Shown here piece by piece: positions 13,030 to 26,000 of a stretch of DNA of 64,000 bases. The DNA is taken from contig OX381704.1 in NCBI GenBank assembly GCA_947462335.1, positions 20,166,442 to 20,230,441 of the forward strand, given 5' to 3'. Source of the stretch: Harmothoe impar (lineage: Eukaryota > Annelida > Polychaeta > Phyllodocida > Polynoidae). How positions within the stretch are numbered: the stretch's first letter is position 1; each line of letters begins with the position of its first letter. Under the pieces are notes generated by a model. The model saw nothing but the letters and a program-made list of their open reading frames with translations, was not told the DNA's origin and did not search any database. A program made the position numbers and the translations under genes.

Positions 13030-13299
13030 ATTTTACGGCAAAGCCGTAGTGGCTTTGGGTTTTATAGGATTGTTATGAACTACAGGTGAGAAAACGAGGG
13101 GGCATAGATTTATAATTTTTGGTGTTTCTGGGGTTCGAATGCAATTCAAGTTTGATGGTTTGCAGCAACACTGCATGGCCAGTCAATTACATGCACTTAG
13201 CTAAATCTTTTTGATTTTTATTGGTTTTACTGCAGCTGGTATAACAATAGAATCCAATATGTGCCAATGGAATCAAATAGGTACCAATGCAACTCCATT

Positions 13300-13855
13300 G
13301 ATGCCTATGCAAATATCATCTTGGCAGCCATCTTGAAAATTACCTGGATTAAATAACCGGAGCCTACAAATGGATTCTACACCCCAGAAAACCCTATTAT
13401 ACATGTGTCATACAAGGAAATCAGACAATCTTGAGTTTTTGGTGGCCATCTTGGCAGCCATCTTGGAAATTTCTCGGATTGAAAATCTGAGCCTGAAAAT
13501 GGATTCTACATCCCAGAAAACCCTACTATCCATGTATCACACAAGGAAATCAGACAATCTTGAGTTTTTGGTGGCCATCTTGGCAGCCATCTTGGAAATT
13601 TCTCGGATTGAAAATCTGAGCCTGAAAATGGATTCTACATCCTAGAAAACCCTACTATCCATGTATCACACAAGGAAATCAGACAACCTTGAGTTTTTGG
13701 TGGCCATCTTGGCAGCCATCTTGGAAATTTCCCGGATTGAAATTGTGAGCCTGAAAATGGATTCTACATCCCAGAAAACCCTATTATCCATGTATCACAC
13801 AAGGAAATCAGACAATCTTGATTTTTTGGCAGCCATCTTGGCAGTCAGAGGGAGG
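13300..13855. repeat. 129-bp tandem repeat
   Basis: Four or more copies of a 129-bp unit start at about 13370, 13499, 13628 and 13757 (each begins ATGGATTCTACA). The unit contains GTGGCCATCTTGGCAGCCAT. Since 129 is 43 codons, a plus-strand frame stays open across copies, which reflects the period rather than a gene. Confidence 0.85.
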
Positions 13856-14341
13856 AGGAGGGGGCAGAAGGAGGGAAGGCAGAGGGAGGGCAGAGGGAGG
13901 AGAAGGTAACAGGAAAGAGGAAAATGGGGTAGAGTGGGGGGGGGGGGAGGGGTAGATGGGGTAGTAGGAGGGGGCATAGGAAGGAGGAGAGGGTAGAGGG
14001 AGGAGGAGAGGGCATAGGGGGGAGGAGAGGGCAGAGAAAGGAGGGAGGAGGAGGAGAGGGCAGAGGCAGGAGGAGGAGAGGGCAGAGGCAGGAGGAGGAG
14101 GAGAGGGCACAGGGAGGCACAGGGAGGAGGAGGGGGGCACANNNNNNNNNNNNNNNNNNNNNNNNNNNNNNNNNNNNNNNNNNNNNNNNNNNNNNNNNNN
14201 NNNNNNNNNNNNNNNNNNNNNNNNNNNNNNNNNNNNNNNNNNNNNNNNNNNNNNNNNNNNNNNNNNNNNNNNNNNNNNNNNNNNNNNNNNNNNNNNNNNN
14301 NNNNNNNNNNNNNNNNNNNNNNNNNNNNNNNNNNNNNNNNN
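13846..14341. other. Purine-rich repeat running into a 200-base assembly gap
   Basis: 13846-14141 is almost pure G/A (GAGGAGGAGAGGGCAGAGG units). 14142-14341 is a run of 200 Ns, a placeholder length, so the array is probably longer than shown. Confidence 0.95.
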
Positions 14342-15340
14342 TTGGCTACTCTAGCACTATGTACCATATAAGGGATTTCCCATGTTATTATAGCTACTTT
14401 GGTGATGGTTTCTGAAGGGGCTTGAAGTACACCTTGCTTGACAGGGTGTTATTGTAATGACCCCCCCCCCCCCACACACACACACACCCACACCCACACA
14501 CCACTACCATCACCCCCCACACACGCTGTATCGTGAGCCACATAGCAGTTGCAGGTGACAGCTAACCCGGACTCCCTCATCGAGGGAAAATGACCTGTAT
14601 TGCTATTTAGTATACACTCTCAGGCAGAATGTCTGGTGGCCCGGTGTGGAGTGTGGAGTGGGGGGAGGTCACTCTCTACTTTCTACAGTAACTATGTCCA
14701 TACACAATGTAGCAGGAAAGGGGTACTTCTTGGGTTCCATTGGTGGCACTAGGCACACCTGCAAATACGGATACATTTTTGAGCCATTTTTAGGCCAAAA
14801 TATCTGACCAAAATGTCCAAAGGTTATATAGGGTATGTAAATATCAATGCAAGAGTGCCCCCCCCCCCCCGGGCCTGGCAGGCTCAACCACAGATCAGGC
14901 CACCCCAACAATACAAGGGAGAGGAGGTACTTGGAAGGGGGAGGGGGGACATTAGGAGCGTGGGGAGGCGGGAGGTGTGAGTGTCCAGTTGTAGATTGCA
15001 CCCAATTATAGAACAGTGGGGGGCAAACAAAAGCCTCATGGATGATACTTTATAAGGTACATGTATGTGAACCATATCTCAACCATCTATTCACAGTGAA
15101 ATATTGCAAATTATCTTAAAGGTTGGTAATTTTCCATACATGTACAGTACATGTACTGTGTATCCTTATGCTGAGAATTACAGAGTAATACAACAAATGT
15201 GCAGTGAATGCTGATAAAGTTAAATATAATGACCGTATCATGGTAAATCTACCCAACCACGTGGAGGCCTCTGTTTGCCTCCCAGAGAAGAACGTGTGAC
15301 GTAGCAGGAGAGGAAACTTTGACCTCTGCTATACAGCGGC

Positions 15341-15526
15341 CAGTAGGTGAGTTCGGTAGCAAGTTTTTATTGACCGGATCTACCAGCCTGCCTACTCACC
15401 CAGACCACCTCTCGCAAGCACCCAGCTAAGTTTTACTGAAGCTTATTCTTTGCGAGGGGTGGTCTGGGGGAGTAGGCAGGCTGGTAGATCCGGTCAATAA
15501 AAACCTGCTACCGAACTCACCTACTG
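15341..15526. mobile_element. Near-perfect 77-bp hairpin element
   Basis: Arms at about 15341-15417 and 15450-15526 are complementary almost throughout (CAGTAGGTGAGTTCGGTAGC pairs with its complement at the far end), separated by about 32 nt. The arms are too long and clean for chance. No target duplication was recognised. Confidence 0.8.
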
Positions 15527-15561
15527 TGTTTTGTTTCATGCAGTGGCCCGAGGGGGGTGTC

Positions 15562-15910
15562 AGGGCCAAGTCATTTATTACTAGCATGGGGAGGGGGGGG
15601 GGGGGTACTTGGTGGATTTTCCCTAAAAAGCAATTTTTTTACCGGACACCTCCCCTCCTACTACTGTGCTGCTTTCGGATTCTGAGAGCTGCACCCCCAC
15701 TCCCCAAAAAATTAAAATATTGCATGCACCTGTTGAATCAAGTATGGTCACGATCTTTTAAATCGACTGTATTAAGTTTCGACTCCCATCCCACCCAGCA
15801 TGGAGGCTTTTTCATTATTGCCCACCCAGGGCTACCAAGGGCCTGTTTTTCATTAAGACTCTGACTCTACCAAGGCCCCACCTCTAGCTTGCAATAAATG
15901 ACTTGGCCCT
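15562..15910. mobile_element. Foldback element with AGGGCCAAGTCATTTATT ends
   Basis: An 18-bp perfect inverted repeat (15562-15579 and 15893-15910) encloses 349 bp with a poly-G run near the left end. It lies 35 bp from the preceding hairpin and has no coding potential. Confidence 0.7.
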
Positions 15911-17089
15911 AAGGTGAGGTGTATTGGTGATAGCTATTATGAAGTAATATCGGTGCCCTAACTGCCACCCTTCAGCCTGTGTGTGGTTACTTATACACGA
16001 GGCAGGGGGGAGGGCATGTTGATTAGGGCAGTGATCTAGTGATCATAGTTATGACTGGGATGTAAAAATAGCTATTTGGGCAGTGCAGCGTGGTGCTATA
16101 ACACCCCCCCCCCCCCCCCCGCCAACCCCCACACAGACACCCATCATAGTGAAGGGTCTGCTATAATTATGATACCCTTGCCGGAGTTGTCCATGCCATA
16201 ACAGTGACTCAGGACACTCAGGTCTACTTTGCATAATTCTACTTGCAGAGGTCTGAGGGCGGGTCCTAGTCTGTGTCAATCAAAAAGATAGGCTGAAAAA
16301 TGGATGCAAGCTGACGTATACATAGACACTTTAAAAACGTTTATTGAAAAAGTATGTTGATTTATACAAATGTGTACATGCACATTTGAAAGGGGGCTAT
16401 TAATATAGTTCTGTGTTTGTAAACCTTATAATTATATAATATTTTGTAAATGTGGTATATTAGCAAGTCTACATTGTCTCAATATAATATACCGATGGAT
16501 TTATGAATTACTGTAAATGAGTAGGAGCATGTGTAGACAAGGGGATTAAATAATGTTAGCATTTACGGTAGTCCCCACTCCAGCATGCTAGCAGTGGGAC
16601 CGGGTTGAGTCGCTGCCTGTGCCTGCACTTTAGTGGCCCACAGGTGAGTAACCTGGACGGGTGGTGGCGGACTGCACAAATCCCTTTCTTTCTGTCAGCA
16701 GAGCTGGAGTTGGCACAGGGTCTCTGCACCAGCAGAACCTCATGCCTAGCCGTCTCACTGGCCGTTAACTAAGGAGTTACCACTTGGACACAGGGGGATA
16801 TTCCCTGACTGTATACTTGAATACACTAGTTGTACCATGTATATACACAGCTGCTGGACTCTTATCTCTGTGGTTGTTTCACAGCATGTACACTGATATT
16901 ACACCTGATAACAGCCATGCACCAACGGACACTACCTGAGTGGTACTCCAGCTAGATATTACATATCTACACCTGAATGCTCTTTTCTTCCATAGATAAC
17001 TTACTGGGGATAGCAAATGCCCCTAGAACCCAAAGGAGACTTATAATCACTCGGCCATTTACACCGAGGTAGACACCACAAGAGTCAAG

Positions 17090-20000
17090 ATGCCTTCCAG
17101 CTTGGACGATTATGAGGTGCTGGGGACCATTGGGTCTGGATCATACGGAACATGCCGTAAAATCCGTCGGAAAAAGGATGGAAAGGCAAGTATATTTAAA
17201 TGTCCACATACAATCTTTCGTTACATAGATATAATACAGATGATATATTACTGCTGATTATCAGTCTTTCTTTAAGATATATATTAACATGATGTTGACA
17301 CAATCAAATTGAAATTATCAACGATCATTTCAAGGATAAATGACCACTATAATTGCCTTTTGATACGTGTTCCGAATGTACGAAAGCTGTCTTATGAATG
17401 TGAAGTTTGTTTCCTCATATACATCTCTTTCAACTATACAATTCTAAGGCTTGGTATAGATGGAACTATTTATTAAAATAGCCTACACTGTATCATATGT
17501 AAGAGTCGATCCAAGTACATGAGCTTGAACAAGCCACTATAGTGAGAGACAGTAGAATTAGGAGGTACATGTCGATTTGAGGCATTCATTTTAGAGCAGA
17601 TCTATGATTTTTTTTAATAGTATTCCAATACATGTATTCCATTTTCAATGCTAGGACGTGTGTGCTGGAGATTATCCTTACTGTGTAACTTTTATGCTGG
17701 TCAAACAAAGCGTTATTGTTATGGTGCAGACCAATATTAGCAGGACCGGTATTCACATACTGAACTCTGATATTGAGTGGTGCTTATGCTGCCAATGTGT
17801 GCTTGTTGTTATGTAATGTATTGATACTAAACCATAAAGAAAACAGCCATATATATGCCCATATACAATACATAAAGCTGTATACTAGTGGTAACTGAGC
17901 TTGAAGATCTTAAGGTTGTGTATACATGTAAATGCATAAAACAGCAATGGGTTCAAAGAATTAATCTACATGTAGATGTGCATTTCTACACTACGCACTA
18001 GATGGGGAAATTATATGTACAAAGATCCAATACACAGTAACACTATTCTAAAGGAGAATAAAACAGATATATGTATGCACTGAATGACTGAAAAACTGTA
18101 TAGAGCTAAAATGAATCGCTTAGTCTTTCAGTAACTCATTGCATTAGAGATATGAAATATCATGATAAAATAAGTATAGTGAATTTCCCAGGTGTTAACC
18201 CTTTAATGGCCGCACCGTGCTTTAATATGCTGCCCTTTGTCGTCATGGTGCATGACCATAGCCTGTATTGATGCAGCCCTGGCGAGAAGACTCGTCAAGG
18301 CTGCATTTATAAATCATGAGATTCATGATAACGAAGGGCAAAGTGCATTAATCATGCGATTCTCAAAGGTTTAGATGGGAATTTTCAAACATGTGATATG
18401 CACTGGTATATAGACGGTGGGATGGTATCAACAGGGATGACATTATCGCAGGACACAGACTTAACAGCCTCGAAGTTACCGTAAATTCCCGCGTACTACC
18501 CGCGGGTTGTACGCGAACCAAACTCAGCTTTCATTTGATACCAGACATGCCTATACAGAGTACGGGTTATACAATGGTTTTTATCACTATAGAACAGTAC
18601 TAAAACATGAATTTTCAGATCCAAAATCGGGTTATAGGATTCTCCTGAGTTGGGGGTGCGGGTTATACGCGAGATGTGGGTAGTAAGCGGGAATTTACGG
18701 TAGTTAGGTTTTTACTAATGAGTAATTCCCTGCTGGTAGTGCCAAGCCTTGGTTCACCTTGTGTGGTTAGTGTGTGGGTCTGTGTGTGTGTCTGTGTGTG
18801 AGCAGGGACTGCCGCTGTGTGCAGGGTCACTGAGCACACAAACACAGCCCTGTGGTCGGGCTGCCAACATGGGGGCTCATTCACACGCCCAACCACCCAG
18901 GGTGACGCCCTCCAGGGGGGGCCACCCCCTCCCACACCCACACAATGAGGCGGACTTCTAATGGTTTAATTATAAAGACAAGAGACAATGGTTTGATTAC
19001 TACCGTGTGGTACAATACGATGACAGGTGTTGCATGTCCTTTGAAGATGTGTTTGGTCCGTAGTGTGACAATACAACTTTAAATTGATTCATTCATGGAC
19101 TTTGCATAATTGCCTTTATTAGACCAAACCGCATGTGTTTCATATGACGTCAGTTAGTTAATTTCCATGAGGTTATTTAGGGTGTAGGGGTCATTTGTTT
19201 AGCTGTATTCAATTGTGGGTATTCTTGGCTTTATCATTCAGATTCAGTCTACAGGTGCTCGCATGTATTAGCTTGTCTGACTTTAATGATAATACTGTAG
19301 TTCATGTAATACATGTAGTACACAAAAATATCAAAACAGGCTGACTCTGTTGCAAATTAACCGATTTTGATTCCATAAAGTCTGGTTGAACTGACATCGA
19401 TTTCTTTTTGAATAAATAAACAAATCGTCAATGAATATTTCACCTGATTTCTGGGGGGGGGGGGGGGTTACACGAAACAAGACAATGGGAATCAATTAAT
19501 TGTGTAATGAGAGGATTTAGATTATCCCAAAAGTTAGCTCCTCCTGTGTTGATCAGAGATCACCGGACACCTGTAAGTCGCCTAAAGCAGTCACGTTGTT
19601 AACCCTTTAAGTACCGCATAGTGCTTTAATGGGTTATGCCTTTTGTGGGCATGATATGAGTCATGGCTGTATTCATGCATCATGCCGATCATTGAATGCA
19701 GCACTGGTGGGCTGAATTCATGCATCATGTAGAAAAAAAGCATTAAAGGCTTAGGGTTAACCACTGGTCTTATTGACGGCTACCACACGGATCTATCCTG
19801 CGCGGCAATGGCGCCTCCAGTATAGACCTAACGGCAGGAGTGTGTGTGTGTGGGGAGGGGGGGGGGGCTTAGTGAACCTGCTGCCAACCTGCTGCAAGTT
19901 TAAGTAGAACTTAGTGTCCGGTGTTGACTCGTGTGGGAGCAAAGAAATAGAACCTAGCACATTGAACATGTCTATTTATATCTACACAGTGTGTTAGCAA

Positions 20001-23000
20001 TTAGTTTTCAAGAGTGTTTTTTTTACCGTTTTTTCCCCATCGTCTTCCTCATTCTTTAAAAACAAAACAAATCATGATATAAGAATAAAGTGTAAATTAT
20101 TAGAGCATATATTTGAGTGATGGAACTTGCTATTTGAGAAGTCTTAGTTTGATATTTCAAGTTCAGAGAAGTTTGCCTGCATGCCTGTAGGATTCCCAGA
20201 ATATGGACACTATTATAGCACCTACGAGTTCCCACGTGTAGAGGTTCTAGTGCCATAGATTATAATTACCGGAGGAGCTCCATGCCAAGATCCCTCAAGT
20301 TGGTAGGCGGCGGGTTTAATAACAGTTACATCAAATTAATATTATGTGCATATGTGCCCATTGAAATAGGAATTTAACTATTGTTTTCAAATAGGGGCAG
20401 AATATGGGTGGTAATAGTAATATCTTCTCTGATTGACTGAAAGTGCTCTATACCTGTAGTACTAGAGGACATCTTACAGCATTAGGCTATTACTGTAAGG
20501 GAGCTGTGAGGGCCCACTGCTGGTTTGCTCAGTATTGTTGGTGCTAACGGACCAGTGCAATAACTACTAGGGCGGCCACTGAGAGCCTTAGGCTAAGAGC
20601 ACTGATACTTGTTTGCAATTAGAGCCATGGACAAGGGTCTGCCTGCGGCCGTTATGTTTGCTCTGAACCCTGATCAAATGAGCCGGATAAGAAGGTTGGC
20701 ACACAGGTCACCTCTTGCCAAAGGGAAACAAGCTTGTAAGAGGAATCCCTGATCTAAATATATCACAGGTTCATATGGGGGGTCTAGAGTAGGCAAGGAC
20801 ACGTATTCGGTCAATGGTTTCAATATTGAGGAAAATATGACACAGGTTATCCCTATTTACGGTATAGTTTTGATAAATTGCAACACATTTGCTCAGACGG
20901 CCTCATGTATAGGTATCTAGTGCACGCAAGGCACATCCAGGAATAATAAGACATATAAGAAAATAGGTGACATGGTTTAACAGTACCTATTAATACTCCT
21001 TTAAAGTTTAAATTTACAGCTTCCAAGCCATTTGAGTGTTACCTTTAAGGAGATGTGGACTGTTGTAAACATGATGTGGACCTGCCTTATCACCCAACAC
21101 CCATGATGGTACAATGTACCGGCAGCACATGAACCAACACCAAAACCCACACATTATTTTACTAATGAGTAGTCAATAGTCAACTGCACTGATGGTACAT
21201 TCAGAGGTGCATTTTTCCTATCTTCTGTAGGAATCCCTACTTTTCCCCTGAAATTTCTCGAATAAATAAATGAGGGTTCGCGTACAAGATGCTGCGATGC
21301 GAGAATTTACCCTAATCGTCATGTCGCATTGTGTAATGTATAACCGTTATGTGTTCAGGTGCTGGTATGGAAGGAGATGGATTACGGCACGATGACGGAG
21401 GGGGAGAAGCAGATGCTGGTGTCGGAGGTGAATCTACTCCGTGAACTCAAACACCAGCACATCGTGCGGTACTACGACCGGATCATCGACCGGAGTAACT
21501 CTACCCTCTACATCATCATGGAGTACTGCGAGGGGGGAGACCTCGCCTCCATCATCAACAAGATGAAGCGGGAAGGGTGAGCACTTAACCCTTTAAGGGT
21601 CGCATAGTACTTTAATGTAATCAGAGATGTAAGTGGTCAGGGATTTCCCTGAATATAGGGATTTGGAGGACATCCAGAAATATATTTTAAATAGAAAAAT
21701 CAATTAGCTTCTGTCAAAATTCTGTAAACAATTCTGTGTTACATCCCCTTGCCCTTCTCATATACTTAGAGCCAATGACAGTACAACCTCCTCTACCATA
21801 CATGCATGCAACCTCACACTGATGTGGGGCCAGCTTGCATCTTTCAGGGGTTTAGCACTGTGTCTATGGGGCTCCCAGGCCCAGGGGATTTCAGGGACTA
21901 CAAATCCAGGGGGAAATGAAGGAATACTGGCTCCTGATTGGTTAATATTCATGCTGCAGCCTTAAATCCTCAGATGGCGCCACCAGTCTGTGGACACATG
22001 GACGTGATAAATCCTGCTGCCAGGAGATAACTGTCTGTGGATGCATGGACATGACAAATGCTGCTGGCAGTAGGAGACAAAACCGTCCATGGCCACATTC
22101 CCCTTTTCAGGGAATCTATCCATACCCCACTTACATCTCTGTGTAATACCCCTTTGGTAGTTATCAGAGATGTCACTTTTCCTACTTTTGCAGGAATTCC
22201 TACATTTATACTGGAATTTCTGTATTGAATTAAGCTAATATCCTACAGAAAATTGACCAAATTCTGAGGATTTCCTACTTTTTGTTGGCTAGTGAGTGGC
22301 ATCTCTGCGTTATGAATATAGTCCTGGTGGGTAACTCGGCTGCATTTATGCATCATGCGAGTAGACCCGTCAACGCTAGATTTATGCATCATGAAGACAA
22401 AAGGCATAGGATATAAAAGCATTATTCGGGTCTATACTGAGCAGCAGTTTCTGATCATAAGACAAAGCATAGTAGCTTAGTTAATATGGTCATGTCTTTC
22501 AAGTTTCAAATATCAAAGCCTATTCTACATTAATGTTATTAGAGGATGCAAGAGGGTGTGAGATCACATGAATATATCAATCCACGTCCTCTATCTAGAA
22601 GTGGTCCTCATTGACGCCTATTGCTTGTTGTATGTGTTTGCAGTCACTATGTAGAGGAGAGTTTTGTGTGGAGGATGTGCTACCAGGCAGTGCTGGCCCT
22701 CAAGGAGTGCCACTGTAGGGCCCGTAACGGCAAGGCCGTGCTCCATAGGGACCTCAAGCCGGCCAATGTCTTCCTGGACGGTAACAGTAACGTCAAGCTC
22801 GGCGACTTCGGGCTAGCCAGGGTTCTCAATCACGACACAAGTTTTGCAAAAACCTTTGTGGGCACCCCTTACTACATGTCACCCGTAAGTGCCAGCTTGT
22901 AATGCAGGGGAATGGTGTTTTAGAAGAGGGAACAGCAGTAGCCTGTACAGGCTTATATATACCAGAAATCAATGTATTAAATGGGTTGCATTTATGAGTT

Positions 23001-26000
23001 CGCCCTATTTCAGAAAACCAAGTTATATTGCTCTGTCTTTATTCTTCTGAATTAATAATAGCTGGTGTTTCTATAGTAAACTGTCCAAGGAAATTACTAC
23101 CATTTAGGATTAAATTATTCACGACCAGAGAGACCTGTTCTGAATCTAACACACCTGTAATTATACAAAATTTATCACCATAATTTAATCTACCCAAAAC
23201 TCAGTTAACCCTGCTTTACCTTCTCCCTATACAGGAGCAGATGACATACAACTCATACAATGAGAAATCAGACGTTTGGTCTCTCGGGTGTCTACTATAC
23301 GAACTGGCTGCCCTCCGACCGCCCTTCACAGCCGCTAATCAGAAGGAGCTGGCCACCCGTATCTGTGTGGGCCGCTTCAACCGCCTACCTCACCGCTACT
23401 CAGACGACCTCAACGCACTCCTCGCACACATGCTCCGGGTAGAGGTAAGTCAACACTGATGGAGAAACTACTCACTGTCAGTTTTCCCTAAGGTAATTTG
23501 TGTGCAAATGCTGGTTGGAAGGAGAATATGTTCAAAGCGCCCTCCAAGTTCTCTCACTCAAATGCTATGATCTTAAGTGCCGGCACCATATGATAAGTTG
23601 TTGTGTATCAAAATGGCGTTGATATGTTTCCTGGTTTATCAATGTTCATACATATATTGTCAGTAACTGCTTTCTGAGTTAGGAACGAGTAACAAGCCAG
23701 ATTATAATAACTGGGATTCTAGATTTCCAAAAAAAACTAAACTTGCAAAGATTAGAGTGTCAATAAATGCCAACCCATGGCATGTGATGTATTTGTAGGT
23801 AAAACTTTAGTTCATGCTATCGTACCTATTTATGTGCAGTCTCAGTTTTATCAAGGTTTTGTAATATGTTTAAATCTTTGACCTCCTGCAGGAAAATCAC
23901 AGACCGACAATAGAGGAATTATTACAAAACCCGCTCTTTGCAAAGCACTCAGTTCAATGCGAAAGACGAACGTCTTCACAGTCTAGTGATGAATCAGGAT
24001 ACGACTCAAAGAAAGACTCCATAAAGAAACAAGAAGAGGCACTTAAAGAAAGGGAGGATGCAGTCAAGGCAAAGGAGAAAGCCCTCCAAGCCAAAGAAAA
24101 AGACTTGGAAGCCAAAGAACAGAATCTCACATTGCGAGAGAAGGTCTCAGCAGAAAGACTTGCACGGTGAGTACATACAATATACATCAAATTAATCTAA
24201 GTTGTAATCCGTTTAATACGTGCACCATTAGAAATAATAAATCATCTCAACTACCATATAGAAAATGGCTTAGAAAAATGTACCATAATTTTAAGGAAAT
24301 ATGTGTATGCGAACCAAAAATACACAAAGGTAAAATCTTGGTTCAAATTACACTCATCTAATTCCATACAAGCACAATTATCTTTATTTAATACCTCCTT
24401 AATATTACTCTCTTGCAGAGCCGAGCGCTTAATGAAAGAGCTAGCTCAACTGAAACAGAAGGGCGTGGAGAGTCAATCAACAGTTACTACCAGCAGTAGT
24501 AATCCCATCAGCTCTAACTCTAACTCAGGTAACCGCAGAGAACACTCCCCGCTGCGTCTTCTGCAGAATGTAAACACTAACCCGCGTGCTAGTCCTAACC
24601 TTCACCGCTCACCTCGCTGTCCCAGCCCCATCACCACCCGCTCACCCTTGGATTATCGATCGTATAGAGACGTGAATGTTGACTCCCTATCTCGTTCACC
24701 GCTCCTTGATTTAGGTAATCGCCGACCCCGTGACAGGATTGGTATAAGAACTGAGAGACTTAAGTCAGAAATAGAGCGCCTGTCCAAGGTAGGGTCCTCC
24801 AGATCTCGCCGTCTCTTGGACGTACAGGACCAGGCCTGTGTTTTAGGCGGTGCTGAGCGCAACTATAATTCAGATCCATTATCCCGCTTTACCGATAAAC
24901 CGAAGAGAAACTGACCTATAGGGTTTTTTCTGAGAGAGTGTAACTAATGGAAATAGGGTTACATGTAGCTTTGATGGAAGGTCTGATTGAGTTTATCATT
25001 AATCATCACAATTAGATGTACTCTTTTCTTGTTTTGTTACTTTTTCAACTCATATATGATACAATATGTAGGGCCTATGTGCACATTGTTACTGGACATC
25101 GATTCTCTCTCTTTGTAGCTCTATAGTGATCGATGCCCAGTTTTATACTTCAGACCAGTGGCTCATTTTGGCTGTTTTTTGCCTCACAGATTGCTTCTAG
25201 GGCAAAATCCTGACTAGGTGCCAATATATTCTCTATGCCAATGTGTAACATGAGGGTAGAAAACACTGGAACCTCAGTTAGAAAAAATCCTACTGAACAG
25301 TTTTTGAGAAAATTAGGGTTTTGATGCATATTTTTGGTGTTTTTAGTACATTTCCTACATAAACCGTGAACGCCAGCATTTCTCACTTTTCAGGTGCTTA
25401 GAATCAGAATTTGACTTTTTCTTATTCGCAGTAGGATTTCTGAGTATCGAGCCATTCTAGAAAAGCTATTCTTTGGAAAAAATACTTAGTATTTCTTGAT
25501 GATTTTCGTTGCACAAATTTAGGGTTGTAATATAAAAACTGCATTGTCATCCAATCAAAGTGTTTATGCACTGTTGATGGTCACCCCCTCCCACCCTCTT
25601 CACTCTGCATTGAAGGAGAACAGGCAGGGGAGGTACAGTGTCCGTATATAGCTGTTGACCTGGGTGCTGGGCGCATTTTTAATTTATGGGGTGCCAACTG
25701 TTCATGAAAGAAAAATCAAATAGAATATTTTATTTTTTTTAGTATCAGATTAATGCAACTACAATTCGTGATAGCACTTAAAGCATTGTATTAGCATTAA
25801 TATGAATGGTAGTCACCTTATGGGGTGCCAACTATTCATGAAAGAAAAATCGATAAGAATTAGTTTTTTATTAGCATTAAATTGATGCAACTACAATTCG
25901 AGATTGCATTTCAAGCATCGGGGCATTCAATGAATGGTAGTCATCTTAAATATATGGGGTGCCAACTGTTCATGAATTAAAAAAAAAAGAATAGAATTAG

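Larger units (their letters stand above)
10835..17089. other. Spacer between the ankyrin gene and NEK2
   Basis: The two genes are divergently transcribed from this 6.3-kb spacer. No convincing coding exon was found. It holds several foldback elements, a tRNA-like sequence, a 129-bp tandem array, purine-rich DNA, the assembly gap, and poly-C or poly-G runs near 14461, 14861, 15591 and 16103. The 5' ends of both genes must lie here, but no TATA box could be assigned with confidence. Confidence 0.6.

Noticed and set aside
13370..13909. Plus-strand ORFs with 43-residue repeats
   Set aside because: Explained by the 129-bp tandem array keeping the frame open.
19146..19153. Another TGACGTCA in NEK2 intron 1
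   Set aside because: Single site with no start codon or companion motif nearby; expected about once per window by chance.
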